The translations under genes and the position numbers were made by a program. The notes under the pieces were generated by a model. That model was not told where the DNA came from, did no database searches, and saw only the letters and a program-made list of their open reading frames with translations. Shown here one piece after another: positions 31,027 to 37,701 of a DNA stretch of 37,701 bases; position 1 is the first letter of the stretch, and every line of letters starts with the position of its first letter. This DNA is from HGM11368 sp051883395 (lineage in GTDB: Bacteria > Bacillota > Clostridia > Christensenellales > UBA3700). The stretch covers positions 1 through 37,701 of the forward strand of contig JBJETQ010000050.1 in NCBI GenBank assembly GCA_051883395.1, given 5' to 3'.

Positions 31027-31893
31027 ATGACGGGTTATTTGATTATCAACAGATATTTTTCCACTCCAAAACTCAGAGAGCAGTATGATATGCTTATCAA
31101 GGCCTTTTCAAAAAAAGGCGTTTCACTCACGCCAAGATTCAACGACTCTTTCTGTATTGACGTTACTGGCGACGAAATCAAAGACAAACCTGACTTTGTA
31201 TTGATGTGGGACAAAGACGTCTTTCTGGCAAAGGCGCTGGAAGGGCAAGGAATCAGACTTTTCAACAATTCAAAAAGTATAGAAATATGCGACGACAAGG
31301 CAACTATGCATGTTGTTCTGGGAGCGAACAACGTACCATGCCCCAATACCGTCATAGCGCCTATGACATACCCCAATATCGGATACGATAACCTTGAATT
31401 TGTTGAGCAAGCAGGCAAAAGGCTTGGTTTTCCTATGATAATCAAACTGTCCAGGTCATCTTACGGAATGGGCGTCTTTCTTGCCAAAGATTTGTTTGAA
31501 GCGCAGAATATCATGTCTTCGGTGAGAGAAACGGCTATTCTGCAACACTACGAACAAGACAGCTTCGGCACAGACGTAAGAGTGTTTGTGGTAGGCGGAA
31601 AAGCTATATGCGCCGTCAAGCGAAGCAACGACAATGATTTTCGTTCCAACGTGGAGCAAGGTGGAAGAATGGAACATATTCGACTTGACGGTGAGATGGC
31701 AGAACTGGCACAGGCTGCGGCAAATGCAACGGGAGCCGAGTATGCAGGCGTGGACCTTATATACGGCAAGGACGGGTTGCTGGTGTGTGAAGTCAATACT
31801 TCGGCGCATTTTGGCACGCTGTATAGAGTCAGCGCAATCAATATGGCGGAATACATAGCCGATTACGTAACGGAGCAGATATATGGAATGTGA
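31027..31893 (+). CDS. RimK-like ATP-grasp ligase
   Basis: 288 residues. ATP-grasp features: IEICDDKATMHVVLGANNVPCPNT (about 80-103), FPMIIKLSRSSYGMGVFLAK near 137-156 (ATP Lys and Gly-rich loop), LQHYEQDSFGTDVRVFVVGG near 171-190 and the metal site VCEVNTSAHFG near 258-268. Such enzymes join a carboxylate to an amine or add amino acids to a peptide or cofactor (RimK, MptN, CofF). The substrate cannot be read from the sequence. AGGTAAATTATG is a modest SD. Its 3' end overlaps the radical SAM gene by 11 bases, so the two are translated together. Confidence 0.85.
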   Translation: MTGYLIINRYFSTPKLREQYDMLIKAFSKKGVSLTPRFNDSFCIDVTGDEIKDKPDFVLMWDKDVFLAKALEGQGIRLFNNSKSIEICDDKATMHVVLGANNVPCPNTVIAPMTYPNIGYDNLEFVEQAGKRLGFPMIIKLSRSSYGMGVFLAKDLFEAQNIMSSVRETAILQHYEQDSFGTDVRVFVVGGKAICAVKRSNDNDFRSNVEQGGRMEHIRLDGEMAELAQAAANATGAEYAGVDLIYGKDGLLVCEVNTSAHFGTLYRVSAINMAEYIADYVTEQIYGM

Positions 31894-32749
31894 TTGCTGC
31901 CCCAGACTTTGCAAGGTTGATAGAAGCGTAAATGTCGGATATTGCGGAATGGGAGATAAAATCAGGCTTGCCAAAGTACAAAAGCACTTTTGGGAAGAAC
32001 CATTTATCAGCGGCGACAAAGGAAGCGGAACGATTTTTTTCAGCGGTTGCAATCTAAAATGCGTATATTGTCAGAATTATTCCGTCTCTCGTGGTTACGG
32101 CAAAGACATAGACGTTCATCGGCTGGCAGAGATTTTTGCTCAGTTGGAGAGTAGCGGAGTACACAACGTCAATCTCGTTACGGGTACGCATTTTGTCAGA
32201 CAAATAGTCGACGCTTTGCAGATATATCGTCCAAAAATACCGATAGTATTCAATTGCGGCGGCTATGAGAGTGAAAATACTCTCTCGATGCTTGACGGTC
32301 TGGTAGACGTCTATTTGCCCGACTTCAAGTACAGCGACGAAAAACTGGCTCAAAAGTACAGCAACGCACCCGACTATTTCACAGTTGCATGCAAAGCGAT
32401 AGAGACAATGCAAAGGCAAGTAGGAAAAAGCGACATAGTTGACGGAATTATGCGCAAGGGCGTATGCGTGCGACATCTTGTGTTGCCGGGGTGTCTCGAC
32501 AATACCTACGGTGTGTTGGAATGGCTAAAAGACAATCTTGACGACAGCCATTATATATCTCTTATGGGTCAGTATTATCCCTGCGGCGATAGCGAAAAAT
32601 ACGTGGAGCTGAATCGCAGACTCAAACCGCTGGAATATAAGTTGGCAATATCCAAAGCCGAAAAACTGGGGCTTGCCAACGTGTTGATACAAGATTTGAG
32701 CAGCGCCGACGCCGACTTTACTCCCGACTTTGATTTGCAAGGGGTATAA
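31883..32749 (+). CDS. PflX-like radical SAM protein
   Basis: 288 residues. The radical SAM cluster motif CNLKCVYC gives C56, C60 and C63. An N-terminal cysteine set (ECDCCPRLC and GYCGMG) matches the PflX/COG1313 group rather than true PFL activases. NLVTGTHFVRQIVDAL, VFNCGGYES and LPDFKY blocks follow. It should cleave S-adenosylmethionine to make a radical; the target is unknown. GGAG lies upstream inside the ligase gene. Pairing with a RimK-like ligase may reflect a shared peptide or cofactor modification. Confidence 0.87.
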   Translation: MECDCCPRLCKVDRSVNVGYCGMGDKIRLAKVQKHFWEEPFISGDKGSGTIFFSGCNLKCVYCQNYSVSRGYGKDIDVHRLAEIFAQLESSGVHNVNLVTGTHFVRQIVDALQIYRPKIPIVFNCGGYESENTLSMLDGLVDVYLPDFKYSDEKLAQKYSNAPDYFTVACKAIETMQRQVGKSDIVDGIMRKGVCVRHLVLPGCLDNTYGVLEWLKDNLDDSHYISLMGQYYPCGDSEKYVELNRRLKPLEYKLAISKAEKLGLANVLIQDLSSADADFTPDFDLQGV

Positions 32750-32772
32750 ATAAAAACAAGGAGAATTTTGAT

Positions 32773-33156
32773 ATGGAAGACAACGTTCAGGCTTTGATAG
32801 ATAAGGCAAAACAGGCAATGTCCAACGCCTATTGTCCCTATTCCCGATATGCCGTAGGCTGCGTGTTGGTAGCTGAGAGCGGAAAAGAATATACTGGGTG
32901 CAACGTCGAAAACGCAAGTTACGGAGCAACCTTATGTGCCGAGAGAGTTGCTCTCGGCAAAGCAATCAGCGAAGGAGAGCGAAAGTTCAGCAAGATAGTG
33001 CTGGTTTCCAACGGCGCAAGCGTACCTGTGCCGTGCGGAATATGCAGACAGGTGCTGAGCGAATTTGCAGATATCGAGATAATAGCATTCAACGTCAAGG
33101 GCGACAAGGTGCAAGGAAAACTCAGCGACCTGTTTCCTGCGGCGTTCAATCTATAA
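32773..33156 (+). CDS. cdd: Cytidine deaminase
   Basis: 127 residues, homotetrameric type. The zinc site is CAE (C55, E57) and PCGIC (C88, C91); the substrate motif GCNVENASYGATLCAE and CRQVLSEF complete it. It converts cytidine and deoxycytidine to uridines in pyrimidine salvage. AAGGAG precedes the ATG. Confidence 0.95.
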   Translation: MEDNVQALIDKAKQAMSNAYCPYSRYAVGCVLVAESGKEYTGCNVENASYGATLCAERVALGKAISEGERKFSKIVLVSNGASVPVPCGICRQVLSEFADIEIIAFNVKGDKVQGKLSDLFPAAFNL

Positions 33157-33174
33157 TTTGCAAATTGATAAAAG

Positions 33175-33202
33175 AAGCACAAGGAGTTCTTGTGCTTTTT
33201 TG
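33175..33202 (+). terminator. Terminator after cdd
   Basis: AAGCACAAG (33175-33183) with CTTGTGCTT (33189-33197), then TTTTG. Confidence 0.9.
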
Positions 33203-33255
33203 TTATAAGATAATGATTATTCTTATCAGATATACAAAGCGGCAGCTGGGTCGAA

Positions 33256-33534
33256 TTAGAGCATGCCGGCTATTATCACAAAATAGACTACTACTAAAAT
33301 AATCGTCAGAATAATAGAAACGATAAATCCTTTTATTGCACCGTTTTTCGTTTTTCCACCGCATATAAGTCCGATAATCAGACCAATAACTCCGAAGAAA
33401 AAGCTGGCGAGAAAGCCCAAAGCAAAACTACCTTTAAGGTTTTCTTCAATACTATTTTTGACTCTGCAACCACATTTAGTGCATATTTCTGCATTATCGT
33501 TGATGGGCGCTCCGCAATGTTGGCAGTACTTCAT
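33256..33534 (-). CDS. Zinc-ribbon membrane protein
   Basis: 92 residues: an N-terminal zinc ribbon (YCQHCGAPINDNAEICTKCG, four Cys), a charged linker, and two membrane helices (about 35-57 and 67-90). Such small proteins are common in Firmicutes and act in the membrane with an unknown role. AAGGAG precedes the ATG. Confidence 0.82.
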   Translation of the reverse strand: MKYCQHCGAPINDNAEICTKCGCRVKNSIEENLKGSFALGFLASFFFGVIGLIIGLICGGKTKNGAIKGFIVSIILTIILVVVYFVIIAGML

Positions 33535-33625
33535 AATATTACTCCTTATTTTATAATAATTAAATTACAATTCATATTTTATGAATTGTCAATATTATGG
33601 CAACATTAATTTATATAATATGAAT

Positions 33626-33832
33626 ATGAAAATTTTCGGAGAAAGAGTAAAACAGACGCTCAAAGACAAAGGAATGACGCAGAAGCAACTTGCGGCGCAA
33701 CTGCAAGTGCAGACTTCTACGCTTTGCGAATGGCTCAACGACCACAACGAACCGCCTATGCAAACGATAGTAGACATAGCGTTAGTACTGGACGTTTCCA
33801 GCGATTATTTGCTGGGGCTTAAAGAATATTGA
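33626..33832 (+). CDS. Small XRE-family regulator
   Basis: 68 residues from ATG 33626 (MKIFGERVKQTLK), the usual start for single-domain XRE proteins; earlier in-frame ATGs at 33581 and 33620 exist. The HTH runs MTQKQLAAQLQVQTSTLCEW, then DYLLGLKEY ends the chain. TATAAT (33614-33619) lies six bases before this ATG and no SD is present, so the mRNA may be leaderless, although no good -35 stands at the right distance. No partner gene is coupled to it. Confidence 0.85.
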   Translation: MKIFGERVKQTLKDKGMTQKQLAAQLQVQTSTLCEWLNDHNEPPMQTIVDIALVLDVSSDYLLGLKEY

Positions 33833-33860
33833 AAAGCAGCTATCAGAAAAATATAAGAAT

Positions 33861-33892
33861 AAAAAAGTGGCAGTTCGCCACTTATTTTTTTG
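33861..33892. terminator. Bidirectional terminator
   Basis: AAGTGGC (33865-33871) with GCCACTT (33877-33883), flanked by AAAA and by ATTTTTTT. It separates the convergent XRE gene and the small minus-strand gene, overlapping the stop codon of the latter. Confidence 0.85.
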
Positions 33893-34025
33893 AATGAGTG
33901 ATGAAGTCGGCAATGTCTTTTTCAAACTGATAGATGTCGTTTGCTTCGTCTTTCAGACTCATTGCCATATCGTCAATATCCTTTTGTCTTGCTCTGCGCC
34001 TTGCGGGCGTTCCACGTTTTTTCAT
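33882..34025 (-). CDS. 47-residue charged protein, unknown function
   Basis: ATG at 34025 on the minus strand with AGGGG seven bases upstream, stop at 33882-33884. It has a very basic N-terminus (MKKRGTPARRRARQKDID) and an acidic helical C-terminal part. Good SD, own terminator and coding-like composition support a real gene. No family is recognised; nucleic acid or protein binding is possible. Confidence 0.62.
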   Translation of the reverse strand: MKKRGTPARRRARQKDIDDMAMSLKDEANDIYQFEKDIADFITHSKK

Positions 34026-34077
34026 ATATATACCCCTTTTTTATTTTGCATTATATTGGGATAATTATGCGTTTTTA

Positions 34078-34106
34078 TTGTTTTTCATTGTCCAAAATGA
34101 TATGAT
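34078..34106 (+). promoter_or_regulatory. Promoter for the rlmD-type gene, predicting a leaderless mRNA
   Basis: TTGTTT (34078-34083), 17-bp spacer, TATGAT (34101-34106). The ATG starts six bases after the -10 box, the same spacing as at ppx. Confidence 0.65.
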
Positions 34107-34112
34107 AATACT

Positions 34113-35519
34113 ATGAACAAAGGAGATATATTGCAAGTCGAGATAGTCGGCACGGGTATGAACGGCGAAGGCGTAGCCAGAGTGGAAGGCAAGGTGGTAT
34201 TTGTGCCTATGACTTTGGTTGGAGAAAAGGTAAAAGTAGAGATAACAGACAACAAAAAGGCTTTTGCAAGTGCCAGAGTTATCAAGATGATTGAGCCGTC
34301 TCCACTCAGAGCAGAACCGTATTGTCCCATATATTTTCAATGCGGCGGTTGTGAGATGCAACACTTGCAATACAAGCACCAACTGGCAATCAAACAAGAA
34401 AAAGTTGCCAATTGTATTAAGAAAGAATGTAAACTCGATATATCCGTTTTACCGACGATAGCTTCTGTGAAGATGTTGGGTTATCGCAACAAAATACAAT
34501 TGCCCGTTGCTTTGGTCGGCGGCAAAATCGTGGTAGGCTATTTCAAAAACGGCACTCATAAGGTTGTACCGCTTGTTAGAACGGATAATAACGAATATGG
34601 CGATTGTCCGCTTCACGACAGACAGATGCAGGAGATAGTTGACGTATTTATCCAATGGGCAAACAAAAACGGAATGTCTGTATATGACGAAAAGACTCAC
34701 CATGGACTTCTGAGACATTTTTGCGTGAGAAGGGTAGGACAGTCCTATGCAATCGTAGTTGTCGTCAACGGTTCCGGCCTTCCAGAATACAAAGGCTTGA
34801 TTGATGATTTTGTGGCACACGGTTTGAGTTTTTCGCTTTATTTGTCTATCAATACCGACCGCACCAACGTCATATACGGCAAGTGCATCAGGACGCTCTA
34901 CGGCAACGATACCTTGCCTTGCGAGATACTGGGGGTCAAAGCAGAAGTCTCGCCGTTATCCTTTATGCAAATCAACGATGACGTAAGAGATATGATTTAC
35001 TCCAAGGTCGGCGAGATTATATCCGGCAGCAAGCATAGCGTGGTTTTTGACCTTTTCAGTGGCGTAGGCATAATGAGCAATATCTTTGCAAGATACGCCG
35101 ACAAGGTTGTGGGCATAGAGATAGTGCCGGACGCCGTCCGCAATGCCGACAAACTTGCTACACTCAACGGCAATCAGGACAAGATAACCAATGTTTGCGC
35201 AGACGTAACGGTGGCGCTTCCTAAGCAAATAGCCAAGTATTCGCAAGACAAATTGTCCGACAGCATAGTCGTAGTAGACCCGCCACGCAAAGGTTGCTCT
35301 GCTGACGTCATAGACTGTTTGCTTCAAGCTCAACCTAAGCAGATTATTTACGTATCCTGCAACCCTGCCACACTCGCCAGGGATATGGCAAAGCTACTCA
35401 TCGGATATACGATAGACTTCGTGCAACCATACGACATGTTCCCGATGACGGGACACGTGGAAACGTTGGTGTCAATGACAATAAAAGACGCAACCGGCAA
35501 AAAAGAAATCGGACAATAG
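34113..35519 (+). CDS. rlmD: 23S rRNA (uracil-5-)-methyltransferase, RlmD/TrmA family
   Basis: 468 residues. An N-terminal TRAM domain (GTGMNGEGVARVEGKVVFVP), a Cys cluster for an iron-sulfur centre (CPIYFQCGGC), and the Rossmann methyltransferase domain with DLFSGVGIMS near 313-322, VVDPPRKGC near 390-398 and the catalytic Cys in YVSCNPATLARD near 413-424. It transfers a methyl group to C5 of a uridine in rRNA; RlmD, RlmCD and TrmA cannot be separated by eye. Two starts compete: ATG 34113, for which the promoter predicts a leaderless mRNA, and TTG 34131, five bases after AGGAG. Both leave the TRAM domain whole. Confidence 0.92.
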   Translation: MNKGDILQVEIVGTGMNGEGVARVEGKVVFVPMTLVGEKVKVEITDNKKAFASARVIKMIEPSPLRAEPYCPIYFQCGGCEMQHLQYKHQLAIKQEKVANCIKKECKLDISVLPTIASVKMLGYRNKIQLPVALVGGKIVVGYFKNGTHKVVPLVRTDNNEYGDCPLHDRQMQEIVDVFIQWANKNGMSVYDEKTHHGLLRHFCVRRVGQSYAIVVVVNGSGLPEYKGLIDDFVAHGLSFSLYLSINTDRTNVIYGKCIRTLYGNDTLPCEILGVKAEVSPLSFMQINDDVRDMIYSKVGEIISGSKHSVVFDLFSGVGIMSNIFARYADKVVGIEIVPDAVRNADKLATLNGNQDKITNVCADVTVALPKQIAKYSQDKLSDSIVVVDPPRKGCSADVIDCLLQAQPKQIIYVSCNPATLARDMAKLLIGYTIDFVQPYDMFPMTGHVETLVSMTIKDATGKKEIGQ

Positions 35520-35565
35520 AGTTATCTCTCGTGTGCTGACAAACGGCAAAATAAATACAAAAAAT

Positions 35566-36339
35566 ATGGATAATAAAAACAGTATTCAAGCAACAAAGGA
35601 CGGATTCGAGAAGAGTTTTGCAGATAGTAAATTGTATGACAGACAGACTCAAAACGAAAGCCACTTGTCCAGAATAATAGAGTCTTTGCACCTAAAATCC
35701 AACGACAAAGTGCTTGATTTAGGCACAGGCACGGGGTACGTGGCATTAGAAATTGCCAGACGATACCCACAAGTGCAAGTCGTGGGGCTGGATATTATAA
35801 AAGACGCCTTAAAAAAGAATGTAGAGCGAGCCGAGCAAGAGAACTTATCCAACGTTCGGTTTTTATCCTATGACGGCATGGGTTTTCCTTTCCGAACCGG
35901 CGAGTTTAATATCGTCGTTACTCGATATGCGCTACACCATTTTCCCGATATATGTTTCACTTTTAAAGAAATAAGCAGGGTACTCAAAATAGGTGGAGAG
36001 TTGTTTATTGCCGACCCCACACCCAACGAAGACGATACTATGCGTTTTGTCGACGATTATATGAAGATGAAAGCCGACGGGCATATCAGATTTTATACTT
36101 TGTCCGAATGGCAGAAACTTGGACGTTCGGTAGGGCTGAATATGGTAGATTGTTTTGAAAGTTCAATCACTTTTCCAAGACTCAGCTCTACGGCGATAGG
36201 TTTTGAGCAAATCATAGCAAAACACGGGCATAAAATGGCTGACAGTTACGGTGTGCATACAAGCGACGACGGGCAATATATTTTTATTACCGAGAGAGTT
36301 CTCAACGTTTTGTTTGTTAAGGAGAAATCAGATTTATGA
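35566..36339 (+). CDS. Class I SAM-dependent methyltransferase (UbiE-like)
   Basis: 257 residues from ATG 35566 (MDNKNSIQATKDGF); the open frame reaches a GTG 11 codons upstream, and neither has a clear SD. The SAM site VLDLGTGTGYVALEIA is near 48-63, GLDI near 74, FPFRTGEFNIVVTRYALHHF near 104-123 and RVLKIGGELFIADPTP near 134-149. It methylates a small molecule of unknown identity; Methyltransf_11/UbiE proteins cover many substrates. It follows rlmD after 46 bases and overlaps the GNAT gene (ATGA), so a three-gene operon is likely. Confidence 0.85.
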   Translation: MDNKNSIQATKDGFEKSFADSKLYDRQTQNESHLSRIIESLHLKSNDKVLDLGTGTGYVALEIARRYPQVQVVGLDIIKDALKKNVERAEQENLSNVRFLSYDGMGFPFRTGEFNIVVTRYALHHFPDICFTFKEISRVLKIGGELFIADPTPNEDDTMRFVDDYMKMKADGHIRFYTLSEWQKLGRSVGLNMVDCFESSITFPRLSSTAIGFEQIIAKHGHKMADSYGVHTSDDGQYIFITERVLNVLFVKEKSDL

Positions 36340-37436
36340 CAACGGAAATCATATATACCGACAGACTTATTTTACGTCCGATACTTCAGAGCGACGTGGA
36401 CGATATATTCTCGTGTTGGATGAGCGATGAAGACGTGTCGAGATATATGTACTGGCAGGCGAGTAACAATATACAAGACGCTGTACGATTTGTACAGGAA
36501 GAATTGTCCAAAATCGACAGCGATGATTGGTACAGGTGGTTGATAACTACCAAGGACGCTACTACGATAGGTACATGCCTGATATATTTTGACGACGAGC
36601 AAGGCGAGTGGGATATATCTTACAATCTCGGCAAGGAGTATTGGGGGCAAGGATATGCCACCGAAGCAATGCATGCCGTTCTCAGGTTTGCACAATCAGT
36701 ATTGACAATAGACAGTTGTATGGCATTGCATGCAATAGAAAATGTTGCATCTGAGAGTGTGATTAATAAGTTGGGTTTTGTATATGAAAAACAAGTGCCG
36801 TATGAGTGCAACGGCGGTTCTATACACACTAAGGGCAAGTTGTATCGGCTCAGGTTTAACCGACCAAATGAAAATTGCGATACCGATATACACCATCAAG
36901 GGACCAAAGTATTGACGACGGACAGGCTTATATTGCGTCCGTTAACTCTGCAAGACGCTCCATCGGTATTTGACAACTGGGCGTCAGACGACGAAGTTAC
37001 CAAGTATTTGACGTGGCCTACGCATCGAAGCGTGGAAGACTCAACGGCATATCTAACTATGTGTGGGAGCGAATATAACAAACCCGACAATTATCAATGG
37101 GGCATTGTACTCAAAGATAGCGGAGAACTGGTTGGGAACATTTCGGTTGTCGGCATAAACTCTGCATGGCAGGAAGCGGAACTCGGATGGGTGCTGGGCA
37201 GAGCATGGTGGGGACTTGAAATTATGCCGGAAGCGGCAGGGAAAGTAATTGAGTTTTTGTTTGAACAAGTCGGTTTTAAGCGAATTTTTGCCAAGTACGA
37301 TACTGCCAATGCCAAGTCGGGCAGAGTAATGCAAAAACTAGGAATGAAACACGAATGTACTATATGCAAAGGCGGCAAGAATAATCAAGGTATAGTCGAT
37401 ATTGCATGTTATTATATCAACAAAGACAAATCATAA
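36336..37436 (+). CDS. Tandem GNAT acetyltransferase (two RimJ-like domains fused)
   Basis: 366 residues holding two homologous GNAT_3 domains. Domain 1 (about 5-172) starts IYTDRLILRPILQSDVDDIF and has the acetyl-CoA loop YWGQGYATEAM; domain 2 (about 189-363) starts VLTTDRLILRPLTLQDAPSVF and reads WWGLEIMPEAA at the same place. The Q/R-x-x-G-x-G/A loop is intact in domain 1 and altered in domain 2 (GLEIMPEA), so only the first may bind acetyl-CoA normally. Proteins of this type acetylate amino groups of ribosomal proteins, antibiotics or small molecules. AAGGAG lies upstream inside the methyltransferase gene. Confidence 0.88.
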   Translation: MTTEIIYTDRLILRPILQSDVDDIFSCWMSDEDVSRYMYWQASNNIQDAVRFVQEELSKIDSDDWYRWLITTKDATTIGTCLIYFDDEQGEWDISYNLGKEYWGQGYATEAMHAVLRFAQSVLTIDSCMALHAIENVASESVINKLGFVYEKQVPYECNGGSIHTKGKLYRLRFNRPNENCDTDIHHQGTKVLTTDRLILRPLTLQDAPSVFDNWASDDEVTKYLTWPTHRSVEDSTAYLTMCGSEYNKPDNYQWGIVLKDSGELVGNISVVGINSAWQEAELGWVLGRAWWGLEIMPEAAGKVIEFLFEQVGFKRIFAKYDTANAKSGRVMQKLGMKHECTICKGGKNNQGIVDIACYYINKDKS

Positions 37437-37549
37437 AGTAATTTTGTAATTATCAAATTTTTTCTGCTCAGACTTGCGTCGCTATATCGCTATGAGATTA
37501 TTTGATATTCAATTCTTGTGTCAATATCACATCAAAACCAAAATTAATA

Positions 37550-37578
37550 TTGCAATTAAAAATCAAGTGTGATAATAT
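37550..37578 (+). promoter_or_regulatory. Promoter(s) before the AGAC-repeat gene
   Basis: TTGCAA (37550-37555), 17-bp spacer, TAATAT (37573-37578). A second possibility, TTGACA (37591-37596), 17 bp, TACACT (37614-37619), would start transcription inside the repeat. Between 37437 and 37549 I see no other feature. Confidence 0.5.
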
Positions 37579-37599
37579 TAAAAAAAAGAGTTGACACGT

Positions 37600-37701
<102 letters not shown>

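Overview
The window looks like chromosome of an uncultured, low-to-moderate GC Clostridia-like (Gram-positive) bacterium. The evidence is a spore maturation gene fragment (spmA) at the left edge, SD-rich gene starts with good sigma-A promoters (TTGACA-17-TATAAT), rho-independent terminators after most operons, an FMN riboswitch before a RibU-type riboflavin transporter, a FeoA/FeoB/FeoB-associated trio, an NfeD-FloA operon and a complete sialic-acid catabolic operon. No ribosomal RNA is present, so the lineage cannot be placed more exactly.

Layout. 1-1700: partial spmA and a short-chain dehydrogenase (both minus strand), then the tRNA-Glu(TTC) gene. 1777-9347: a complete integrated filamentous (inovirus-like) prophage of about 7.6 kb, bounded by a 19-bp direct repeat that copies the 3' end of tRNA-Glu. 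It carries a tyrosine integrase and a cI-like repressor on the minus strand. From a strong operator-covered promoter it reads plus-strand genes in inovirus order: small early genes, a candidate ssDNA-binding protein, a candidate major coat protein followed by a stem-loop, small membrane (minor coat) proteins, a signal-peptide/C-terminal-anchor adsorption protein, a Zot/pI-type ATPase, an HUH rolling-circle replication protein, and a noncoding region with three long hairpins (candidate origin and packaging signal). 9348-14350: displaced tRNA-Glu terminator, Ppx/GppA phosphatase, a nucleoside deaminase, initiator and elongator tRNA-Met, the riboswitch-controlled ribU with a coupled APH-fold kinase, a degenerate kinase-like paralogue and a small XRE regulator. 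14350-23940: a DUF4380-like protein, an HtrA-like lipoprotein protease, a DUF2804 protein, a TetR regulator, feoA-feoB-cysteine-rich partner, BirA, small membrane proteins and an M29 aminopeptidase. 24000-28780: aldose epimerase, sialidase, nanE, nanK, nanA. 28850-33200: nfeD-floA-membrane protein, then RimK-like ligase, PflX-like radical SAM protein and cytidine deaminase. 33250-37701: zinc-ribbon membrane protein, XRE regulator, RlmD-like RNA methyltransferase, SAM methyltransferase, a tandem GNAT fusion and finally a gene start interrupted by 19 AGAC units, a candidate phase-variable locus cut by the window end.

How the parts work together. The prophage is self-consistent: lysogeny control, integration, rolling-circle replication, coat and export ATPase, without a secretin, as expected for a host with no outer membrane. 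Its own terminator replaces the one it separated from tRNA-Glu. The nan operon turns sialylated oligosaccharides into N-acetylglucosamine-6-phosphate and pyruvate, with a sialidase that appears to be intracellular. The most noteworthy items are the filamentous prophage and its noncoding hairpin region, the AGAC tract, several genes whose promoters predict leaderless mRNAs, and the kinase/pseudokinase genes near the FMN riboswitch.
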